The notes below the pieces were generated by a model. That model worked only from the letters and a program-made list of their open reading frames with translations, made no database searches and was not told where the DNA came from. From a virus, in the IMG/VR virus record IMGVR_UViG_3300030101_002855, positions 23,359 through 63,940 of that record: DNA of 40,582 bases; one strand, given 5' to 3'. A program made the translations under genes and the position numbers. Shown in pieces: positions 1 through 4,979 of this stretch (position 1 is its first letter; each line of letters opens with the position of its first letter).

Positions 1-1
1 T

Positions 2-553
2 ACTACTGGTACAAACAATACACTTCTAGGAGCACAAGCAGATGTTAGTACTAGTGCAGCGACTGGTCAAATAGCAATAGGACAAGGTGTTGCTTGTACT
101 GGTGATAATACAGCGACATTGGGGATTGGTTCTAATACTGCATCTTTAGGGCTAGATGGTAGCGACACATCTTGGGCAGCGGCATCATCTGATGAAAGAT
201 TAAAAGAAAATATAGAAACATCATCCGCTGGTCTTGGATTTATTAATGACTTACGACCAGTGACATATAATTGGAAAAAAGCAAAAGATGTTGATGAAAG
301 TTTGCCACAATATGAAGATTCTAATAATCCAGTATTAGGCAAAGAATATGGTGAAACTTTACATGGATTTATTGCTCAAGAAGTAAAACAAGCAATAGAT
401 AGTCACGAAGAACTTGCTGATGGTTTTAAAATGTGGAAGTTGAAAGATGATGGAACTCAGACTGTCGCTGATGGAAACCTTGTTCCAATACTTGTAAAGG
501 CAGTACAAGAATTATCTGCAAAGGTAGAAGAATTAGAAGAAAAACTTAAATAA
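2..553 (+). CDS. Tail fibre/spike C-terminus with peptidase S74 self-cleaving chaperone domain (5' partial)
   Basis: The reading frame is open from the left edge, so this is the last 183 residues of a longer protein. The first ~60 visible residues are Gly/Ser/Thr/Asn-rich with short repeats of the GAQA / AIGQG / LGIGSN kind, like the trimeric beta-roll heads of YadA-like adhesins. An intramolecular chaperone domain (peptidase S74) follows, beginning at SDERLKENI. In that family the Ser and the Lys five residues later (here Ser63 and Lys68 of the visible part) form the catalytic dyad, and the chain is cut just before the Ser once the fibre has trimerised. GLGFINDLRPVTYNWKK and the GFIAQEV segment are also typical. 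The C-terminus is a short coiled coil (VQELSAKVEELEEKLK). The role is host recognition at the tail tip; the receptor cannot be inferred because the variable part lies outside the window. Confidence 0.9.
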   Translation, partial: TTGTNNTLLGAQADVSTSAATGQIAIGQGVACTGDNTATLGIGSNTASLGLDGSDTSWAAASSDERLKENIETSSAGLGFINDLRPVTYNWKKAKDVDESLPQYEDSNNPVLGKEYGETLHGFIAQEVKQAIDSHEELADGFKMWKLKDDGTQTVADGNLVPILVKAVQELSAKVEELEEKLK

Positions 554-568
554 CATAAGGAGTCAATA

Positions 569-838
569 ATGGCTAAAGAAAAAAAAGAAAAGCCAGTCTT
601 GAATCTCGATGGAGAAGAATACATTATCGAGGATATGACTGATTCACAAAAAGAACTTGCAGGTCAGGTTGGATTAGACCAAGACCATGTAAGGGATATA
701 CAAAACAAGCTGAATACAAATGCTTTCATGAGGCAACAATTAGTCGCATGTGAAAAGGCATTTGTAGATAAGTTTCAAAAAGGTTTAGCAGAGCTTAAAA
801 AAGCTTTAGAACCTGAAGTTGTTGAAGCTGAAGTATGA
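569..838 (+). CDS. Small hypothetical protein following the S74 fibre
   Basis: An 89-residue, charged, soluble protein. It has a strong AAGGAG site seven bases before the ATG. The N-terminus is Lys-rich (MAKEKKEKP), then LNLDGEEYIIEDM, then a mainly helical remainder and an acidic tail (EPEVVEAEV). Small proteins that open with an 'L-x-I/L-D-G-x-x-Y' strand often sit directly behind S74 fibres in marine phages; I recall this as a DUF-type family and cannot confirm membership. Its stop overlaps the next start (ATGA), so the two are translationally coupled. Position suggests a virion or fibre-assembly accessory role, which is inference. Confidence 0.75.
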   Translation: MAKEKKEKPVLNLDGEEYIIEDMTDSQKELAGQVGLDQDHVRDIQNKLNTNAFMRQQLVACEKAFVDKFQKGLAELKKALEPEVVEAEV

Positions 839-1008
839 AGATTAAAGGAATATCATTAAGTGGATTAAATAAGAGACAGGAAGGTGCTATGAAAAAACAT
901 TCAAAGCATCATACTGGAAAACATTTAAAAGCAATGGTATCTTTAATGAAAAAAGGTAAAACATTTACTGAGTCTCATAAAATAGCAATGAAAAGAGTTG
1001 GTAAGTAA
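835..1008 (+). CDS. Small basic hypothetical protein (57 aa)
   Basis: The ATG overlaps the preceding TGA, and the stop overlaps the next ATG (TAATG), so this short frame is bracketed by the coupling pattern of this operon. The protein is very Lys/His-rich. Its core, HHTGKHLKAMVSLMKKGKT followed by FTESHKIAMKRVGK, resembles a short motif (H-x3-HL/M-x3-VxxMxxGxSFxxAHKxAMK) that I have seen in small phage proteins near structural genes. No known function; DNA- or virion-binding is possible because of its charge. Confidence 0.65.
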   Translation: MKIKGISLSGLNKRQEGAMKKHSKHHTGKHLKAMVSLMKKGKTFTESHKIAMKRVGK

Positions 1009-1457
1009 TGATTATAAGAAGGTGTAGTCAAGGTCATCGAGTTAGGATTCATAGAAATACAACTCCGGGTGCACAGCGCACAAAAACTTATGCAGATGGT
1101 TCTACTGAGACTTTGACCTACCCTTCGGCTTATGATTATTTTGTAGATGTAGACGGTAGTATAGAGAAGAAAAGTAATAGCTTTAAAGTAGCTGAAGAAT
1201 TTTATGTTGCTGAATGTGCTAAAAAACATAGCGATGGACATGGTAGATTAATTGTAGGTGGTCATCATATAATTAATGGTGTTGCTACTACTCAATCAGA
1301 TTACCCTACAGATAGTAATACAAAAACAGAGATAAAAGATTTTTATGATAAAAGAGATATAAGTTACTCTAGTTCTGAAACAAAGTCAGAGTTACTATCA
1401 AGAATAGTTCCCATGATGGCAGGAGACAATGAAGTATCTAAACATTTAAAGGTTTAA
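1008..1457 (+). CDS. Hypothetical protein, 149 aa
   Basis: Start by TAATG overlap with the upstream gene, with no separate ribosome site. The N-terminus (MIIRRCSQGHRVRIHRN) is basic, then there is a Tyr-rich middle and a TTQSDYPTDSNTKTEIKDFYD segment. The C-terminal third (FYDKRDISYSSSETKSELLSRI) resembles the 'YDKRGIxYxxxxTKxELxxxI' fold of HeH/LEM/SAP-like DNA-binding or rho-N mini-domains, in which a short N-terminal helix, a Tyr and a following 'KxELLxxL' helix are conserved. That would fit a nucleic-acid or capsid-DNA contact, but it is inference from a short match. Confidence 0.7.
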   Translation: MIIRRCSQGHRVRIHRNTTPGAQRTKTYADGSTETLTYPSAYDYFVDVDGSIEKKSNSFKVAEEFYVAECAKKHSDGHGRLIVGGHHIINGVATTQSDYPTDSNTKTEIKDFYDKRDISYSSSETKSELLSRIVPMMAGDNEVSKHLKV

Positions 1458-1459
1458 TT

Positions 1460-1768
1460 ATGTCATTATATAAATACACAGAAAGGGAAGCTAGTAACTT
1501 ATTAATAGGTCAAAATGGATTTGATGTTGTTGGAGAACACGACACAACTGTGGTTGCTCCAGATACAGGTTCTTGGATTGCTATACAAGCCTTAGGTAAA
1601 GATTCTAGTGGCACTACAGAGTTTTTAAAGTTAAAAGTAACATCTAATATCGGGGATGGGATTAGTTCTTTTTTTAGCTTAATACCCGGTGAAATACTTT
1701 ATGGAAATTTTAGCGGTATAGTTAATCACACAGATTCTACAGCGGTATGCATAGCTTACAGAGGGTAA
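1460..1768 (+). CDS. Small probable virion protein, 102 aa
   Basis: An AAAGG site precedes the ATG. The sequence is beta-rich (FDVVGEHDTTVVAPDTGSW, then IAIQALG, FLKLKVTSNIGDG and FSLIPGEILYGNF), ending SGIVNHTDSTAVCIAYRG. The pattern 'W-x-A-I-Q-A-L ... PGE-x-L-Y-G-x-F' is typical of small jelly-roll or Ig-like decoration proteins that report 'intensity shift' values in many environmental phage genomes. I recognise the style but not a named family. Position among late genes supports a minor structural role. Confidence 0.65.
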   Translation: MSLYKYTEREASNLLIGQNGFDVVGEHDTTVVAPDTGSWIAIQALGKDSSGTTEFLKLKVTSNIGDGISSFFSLIPGEILYGNFSGIVNHTDSTAVCIAYRG

Positions 1769-1856
1769 GAAGAACTGAGAGAATTAAAAGATATAAAAAG
1801 TCTAATAATTTTATAAAATTTAAAAAATGGATTTTTATAAAAATAAAGGAATTAAA

Positions 1857-1961
1857 ATGGTTCAAGAAATAAAAGTATTAAAAAATGGAGATTTTATTGT
1901 TGTATATGAAGAAGTTAGCACCAGCTATGGTATCCCTGTTCATTATATTTGTAAACACTAA
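1857..1961 (+). CDS. Possible 34-aa leader peptide / out-of-frame start of the next gene
   Basis: A good AAAGGA site lies just before this ATG, which opens a 34-codon frame (MVQEIKVLKNGDFIVVYEEV...). It overlaps the first part of the following membrane-directed gene in another frame. The peptide reads like the beginning of an ordinary cytoplasmic phage protein, yet it stops early. It may be a real micro-gene, a leader that couples translation to the next frame, or the front half of a frameshifted gene. Confidence 0.35.
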   Translation: MVQEIKVLKNGDFIVVYEEVSTSYGIPVHYICKH

Positions 1962-2139
1962 CTGTAGTTCTGGGTGGTCTGTAGGTAATTTTGAATTAAC
2001 TTCAGCAGACACAACTAAAAATACAGTTTTTATTGAAATTATGGCACAAGATAGTACAAAACATTGGTATGCAAATATTTACAATGGGGAGAACTATTGC
2101 TTATTACATAACGAGTGGGAAGAAGTAAGGATTAAATGA
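1906..2139 (+). CDS. Putative exported small protein (signal-peptide or TM N-terminus)
   Basis: From this ATG the N-terminus reads MKKLAPAMVSLFIIFVNTNC: a basic start, a hydrophobic stretch and a Cys, like a signal peptide or a poor lipobox (residue -3 is Asn, not Leu). The frame is open 21 bases further upstream, but neither start has a good ribosome site; the only strong site serves the 34-codon frame at 1857. The remaining ~55 residues (SADTTKNTVFIEIMAQD, KHWYANIYNGENYC) are beta-like. It overlaps the next gene by ATGA. Beside small membrane coiled-coil proteins, an Rz1-like spanin part is conceivable, but nothing specific shows it. Confidence 0.45.
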   Translation: MKKLAPAMVSLFIIFVNTNCSSGWSVGNFELTSADTTKNTVFIEIMAQDSTKHWYANIYNGENYCLLHNEWEEVRIK

Positions 2140-2459
2140 GTGAAAAGCCAAGAACTGCTAGAAGCTATAGAGGTGCTATTGTTGATGACAATGCTATTAT
2201 ATCCCTTAATATCAAATTTCTTGCAAATGTTATTGTTGCAATTGGTGCATTAGTATATGGATACTGGAAGGTTGAGACACGAATTGCAACTCTTGAAAGC
2301 AAAATGCTTGAGGCTAATGAACAGATTGGGAGTTTACTTGATAAACACATCGTGGAAGAAAGGGTTGAGAGAGCAGAGTTGGCAGAAAAAGTAGCCTTTT
2401 ATGAAAAAGAATTTAATATAAACCCATTAAGCTGGGGTAAGAAAAGGAAGAAAAAATAA
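2136..2459 (+). CDS. Membrane/coiled-coil protein, probable lysis accessory
   Basis: 107 residues with an AAGGA site before the ATG and ATGA coupling to the gene upstream. One transmembrane segment lies at about residues 26-44 (IKFLANVIVAIGALVYGYW), then a long amphipathic helix/coiled coil to about residue 95, then a basic tail (NPLSWGKKRKKK). A single N-terminal anchor plus a periplasmic or cytoplasmic coiled coil is seen in i-spanins (Rz) and in small holin-like phage proteins. It is the first of three consecutive genes with this design, upstream of the endolysin. Lysis is the best guess; a tail-membrane role is the alternative. Confidence 0.65.
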   Translation: MSEKPRTARSYRGAIVDDNAIISLNIKFLANVIVAIGALVYGYWKVETRIATLESKMLEANEQIGSLLDKHIVEERVERAELAEKVAFYEKEFNINPLSWGKKRKKK

Positions 2460-2776
2460 TGGATTTTATGGCTGTATATGGGGAAGCTGGGATGATAGGC
2501 GTAGTCGGAGCTATGTTTGTTTATTTAGTAGTCTCACTTTCTAATAAGTCAGCACAACAACAGGAAACACTAGAGAATTTAAAAGTAGAAAACAAAGGTC
2601 AAAGTGAAACTTTAGAAAATATGGAAGGAATGATTATAAAACTTATAAGTAGGTGGAACGCTAGTGATGATAAATTAGATAGAAAATTTGACGCTATGAC
2701 AAAAGAAATAAACGACTTAGATAATCAAGTTTCAAGAATAGAAGGCTCTTTATCTAGAGTGAATGGAAAGCATTAG
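2459..2776 (+). CDS. Holin-like membrane/coiled-coil protein
   Basis: Start by TAATG overlap. The N-terminal hydrophobic segment at about residues 9-27 (EAGMIGVVGAMFVYLVVSL) is followed by a long heptad-rich helix (residues ~33-100, ending NDLDNQVSRIEGSLSRV). A short extracytoplasmic N-terminus, one membrane span and a charged coiled coil resemble BhlA/UviB-type holin-like proteins of phages. 105 residues fits that class, but the family's C-terminal features cannot be checked by eye. Confidence 0.65.
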   Translation: MDFMAVYGEAGMIGVVGAMFVYLVVSLSNKSAQQQETLENLKVENKGQSETLENMEGMIIKLISRWNASDDKLDRKFDAMTKEINDLDNQVSRIEGSLSRVNGKH

Positions 2777-2777
2777 T

Positions 2778-2990
2778 ATGGAGCGTGAAGATTTATATGC
2801 AATGATGGTTAAGTTTGATGAGCGTCAAAGAACTATATTTAATACATTAGTAAGAGTCGAAAAACATTTAGAAAAGCTAAATGGAAAAGTAGCAGACCAT
2901 GAAACTGCCCTTGCAAAAATGCAAGTAATGGGTACGGTAGCGGTTGTTAGTTTTCCAATAATTGTAAATATAATAATGAGGTTAATATAA
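2778..2990 (+). CDS. XhlA-like coiled-coil protein with C-terminal membrane anchor
   Basis: I chose the ATG at 2778 because GGAAAG lies six bases upstream; an in-frame ATG 15 bases earlier has no ribosome site. The protein is a coiled coil (VKFDERQRTIFNTLVRVEKH, then LEKLNGKVADHETAL) followed by a C-terminal transmembrane segment (MGTVAVVSFPIIVNIIMRLI). This order, helix first and anchor last, matches XhlA-type hemolysin/holin-associated phage proteins. Together with the two preceding genes it forms three small membrane proteins with different topologies. Confidence 0.65.
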   Translation: MEREDLYAMMVKFDERQRTIFNTLVRVEKHLEKLNGKVADHETALAKMQVMGTVAVVSFPIIVNIIMRLI

Positions 2991-3166
2991 TGTTAATGAA
3001 AATGGTAGCAGATGAGTTACTATCTGACAAAACTAAAGATGAGATTATTGATGAAATTAATAAAGCTGTTGATATTCCTATCATAAGTGAAAAAACAGAA
3101 AAGGCTATACTTGAAGCTCTTTGGAAAATAATCAAAGGTGTTCTTTTAAAAAGACTTGGATTATAG
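2990..3166 (+). CDS. Small hypothetical amphipathic protein, 58 aa
   Basis: Starts with TAATG overlap, and its TAG stop overlaps the following GTG start. The sequence is helical and amphipathic with many acidic and basic residues (DELLSDKTKDEIIDEINKAV, then PIISEKTEKAILEALWKIIK) and a cationic, hydrophobic end (KGVLLKRLGL). Both overlaps and the lack of stops support it as a gene. No family recognised. A membrane-active or lysis-associated peptide is possible from position. Confidence 0.6.
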   Translation: MLMKMVADELLSDKTKDEIIDEINKAVDIPIISEKTEKAILEALWKIIKGVLLKRLGL

Positions 3167-3474
3167 TGGCTGTCAAGAAAAAAAGCGGTAGTAAAAAAGA
3201 TTCTAGACTTTCTAGAGCTGGGGTTAGTGGCTTTAATAAACCAAAAAGAACACCAAGCCATCCTAAAAAATCTCACATAGTCGTAGCTAAAGAAGGTAGT
3301 AAAATAAAAACTATTAGATTTGGTCAGCAAGGCGTTAAGACGGCTGGAAAACCTAAAAAAGGTGAATCAGCTAGACAAAAAGCAAGGCGAAAATCTTTTA
3401 AAGCAAGGCACGGTAAGAACATAGCTAAGGGTAAAATGTCAGCGGCTTACTGGGCTAACAAGGTAAAATGGTAA
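3166..3474 (+). CDS. Conserved basic phage protein (KTIRFGQQGV family)
   Basis: The GTG start overlaps the previous TAG; a longer frame from an upstream TTG would add an unlikely N-terminus. From GTG the protein begins MAVKKKSGSKKDSRLSRAGV and is strongly basic. I recognise a widely occurring environmental-phage family by its order of motifs: GFNKPKRTPSHPKKSHIV, VKEGSK-like AKEGSKIKTIRFGQQG, GESARQKARRKSFKARHGKN and IAKGKMSAAYWANKVKW at the end. Related proteins also occur in large algal viruses, as I recall. Its biochemical role is unknown; it may bind nucleic acid. First of a run of four small Lys/Arg-rich genes. Confidence 0.8.
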   Translation: MAVKKKSGSKKDSRLSRAGVSGFNKPKRTPSHPKKSHIVVAKEGSKIKTIRFGQQGVKTAGKPKKGESARQKARRKSFKARHGKNIAKGKMSAAYWANKVKW

Positions 3475-3635
3475 TGAAGAAAAAAGTAAAGGCACCTGCC
3501 GGGTATCACTGGATGAAGTCAGGTAGGGGAGTTAAATTAATGAAGCATACTGGTAAGTTTAAGGCTCATAGAGGAGCCAGTCTTACCGTAGATTTTGCAG
3601 TTCAAATGAAACACGCAAAACCTAAAAAGAAGTAA
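3474..3635 (+). CDS. Small basic protein, 53 aa
   Basis: TAATG overlap with the gene upstream and again with the gene downstream. An AAGG lies ten bases before this ATG; the in-frame ATG two codons earlier would be too close to it. Sequence opens MKKKVKAPAGYHWMKSGRGV, continues with KHTGKFKAHRGASLTVDF and ends KHAKPKKK. 'PxGxHWMxSGxGxKLM' looks like the short 'HWM' motif of several phage basic peptides. No function known. Confidence 0.6.
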   Translation: MKKKVKAPAGYHWMKSGRGVKLMKHTGKFKAHRGASLTVDFAVQMKHAKPKKK

Positions 3636-3868
3636 TGGCTAGAAGAGTTAAAAAAGTACCAAAGACAAAAAAAGGAGTTCCTAAGAAGTATGTTAAGGGC
3701 TCTAAAAATAAAAAGAAAACAGAATCTGAGATACTTAAAACAAGAAGACTGTATAAGTCTGGTAGGTTGACACCAGCTATGATGGATAAAATATCAAAGC
3801 AAAGGAGTAAAAGTGGCAAGAAAAAAAGCAGTAAAAAGAAAAGCAAAGCCAAAAGTAGGCGGAGGTAA
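3635..3868 (+). CDS. Small Lys/Arg-rich conserved phage protein
   Basis: 77 residues. The first half, MARRVKKVPKTKKGVPKKYV followed by KGSKNKKKTESEILKTRRLY, and the middle KSGRLTPAMMDKISKQR form a pattern that I recall from small proteins of cyanophages and other marine phages; the Lys/Arg/Ser tail is a low-complexity basic arm. Its 3' end overlaps the next gene by 56 bases in a different frame, which is long for this operon. Function unknown; DNA or RNA contact is plausible from charge alone. Confidence 0.7.
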   Translation: MARRVKKVPKTKKGVPKKYVKGSKNKKKTESEILKTRRLYKSGRLTPAMMDKISKQRSKSGKKKSSKKKSKAKSRRR

Positions 3869-4124
3869 AGCCGCAGTTATTTCTAAGTATGCTAAGAGTT
3901 CTGGTATGTCTAAGTCAAAGCTTTCAAAAGTTTACTCCAGAGGTCTGGGTGCGTATTACTCTAGTGGTTCTAGACCCGGAGTTAGTGCTCATCAGTGGGC
4001 GGCAGGTCGTGTAAGAAGTTTTGCAACTGGTAAGGGTGGTGCTAGGAAAGCAGATTCAGATTTATTTAGGGGCGGTAAGAAAAAAACAGTTAAGAGAAAA
4101 ACAACAGCAAGGAAAAAAAAGTAA
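3813..4124 (+). CDS. DUF5824-like basic phage protein
   Basis: GTG start seven bases after an AAAGGAG site that lies inside the preceding gene. Basic N-terminal (ARKKAVKRKAKPK) and C-terminal (KKTVKRKTTARKKK) arms enclose a folded core: KLSKVYSRGLGAYYSSGSRP followed by GVSAHQWAAGRVRSFATGKG and ARKADSDLF. The 'GLGAYYSSGSRP...SAHQWAxxRVxSF...KAD.DL' signature is, as I recall, that of DUF5824, a family of unknown function in phages and large algal viruses. The match is from memory. It sits immediately upstream of the endolysin. Confidence 0.75.
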   Translation: MARKKAVKRKAKPKVGGGKAAVISKYAKSSGMSKSKLSKVYSRGLGAYYSSGSRPGVSAHQWAAGRVRSFATGKGGARKADSDLFRGGKKKTVKRKTTARKKK

Positions 4125-4128
4125 TATT

Positions 4129-4509
4129 ATGTACAAGTTTGGTAAAAGAAGTAAAGAAAGATTAAAAGGAGTTGACTCTAGGTTGGTCAATGTTTTAAAT
4201 GAACTTATAAAAATAATGGATGTTACTATAATAGAAGGATTGCGAAGCGAAAAAAGACAGAAAGAGCTGTTGGCTAAGGGAGCAACGAAAGTAAAGTACT
4301 CTAAGCATATGGAAGGCAAGGCTGTAGACCTAGCTCCCTATCCAATAGACTGGAATGACAGAGAAATGTTTCACTACATGGGTGGAATGTTAAGAGGTCT
4401 TGGAAAATCAATGGGTGTTAAAATTAGATGGGGAGGAGACTGGGATAGCGACGGAGATATAAATGATAATAAGTTTGATGACTTAGTTCATGTGGAGGTA
4501 CTAGACTAA
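4129..4509 (+). CDS. Endolysin, M15-family peptidoglycan peptidase (D-Ala-D-Ala/L-Ala-D-Glu type)
   Basis: 126 residues, single domain. The zinc-binding pattern of M15 peptidases is visible: SKHMEGKAVDLAP gives the first His and the Asp seven residues on, and the final His is in the DLVHVEV end. The upstream IIEGLRSEKRQKELLAKG segment matches the 'GxRSxxxQxxLxxxG' region of this family, and WGGDWDSDGDINDNKFDD precedes the last ligand, as in phage T5-type endolysins. I chose the ATG after the previous stop, giving a clean start without a basic out-of-frame extension. It cleaves the peptide part of peptidoglycan to release progeny, and needs a holin to cross the membrane; candidates lie just upstream. 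Confidence 0.9.
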   Translation: MYKFGKRSKERLKGVDSRLVNVLNELIKIMDVTIIEGLRSEKRQKELLAKGATKVKYSKHMEGKAVDLAPYPIDWNDREMFHYMGGMLRGLGKSMGVKIRWGGDWDSDGDINDNKFDDLVHVEVLD

Positions 4510-4979
4510 TGCCTAGACAGCAATATACAATAAGAAGTTTTGCTGGTGGAGTTAACACAGTAAGAGACCCTAGAGATATATCTGAAAATGAGGCTAGTAG
4601 AATTGATAACATGTCAATAGATGCTTTAGGAAAAATAAAAAGTGCTGGCACTTTAGCTGAACACAGGGCTAGCCCTTCATCTGGCGGAAGTAATTTGCCA
4701 AAGTATATATCAGTAGTAAATTCTAGTTTAGACAATAGGTCTGACAGTAATCCGGGAACATCAACCGGAAGAACTAATAAGGGTGGTGGCTTTAATTTAT
4801 TTTACTTTGAATCTGACCACAGTAGAAAAAATGAATTTAACGATAACTCGTCTCAAACATTTACAGTGGGTACATCTAGTGGGAATATATGGTTTGTAAA
4901 TCCTCAAAATAGTGATGTGTCAGGAACTGCAACTAAATCGAGTGGTCTTGAAACACAGGGAGCGTCTAGTAGTTTATAA
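4509..4979 (+). CDS. Virion protein, N-terminal part of a split beta-propeller-type structural protein
   Basis: GGAGG lies ahead of the TAATG start. The opening YTIRSFAGGVNTVRDPRDIS, then ENEASRIDNMSIDALGKIKS, is the classic N-terminus ('F-x-GG-x-N-x-x-x-D-P-x-x-I-x-x-x-E/Q-x-x-x-x-x-N-M-x-x-D-x-x-G-x-x-x-x-x-G') of large phage structural proteins of the tail-tube/stabilisation type. The rest is Ser/Gly/Asn-rich. The next gene begins on its stop and carries the remaining part normally found in the same chain. The two are probably subunits of one virion element. Confidence 0.75.
   Translation: MPRQQYTIRSFAGGVNTVRDPRDISENEASRIDNMSIDALGKIKSAGTLAEHRASPSSGGSNLPKYISVVNSSLDNRSDSNPGTSTGRTNKGGGFNLFYFESDHSRKNEFNDNSSQTFTVGTSSGNIWFVNPQNSDVSGTATKSSGLETQGASSSL

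Noticed and set aside
3121-3165. TTG-start extension of the basic KTIRFGQQGV-family protein
   Set aside because: Adds a non-basic N-terminus out of family and overlaps the upstream gene; the GTG on the upstream stop is better.
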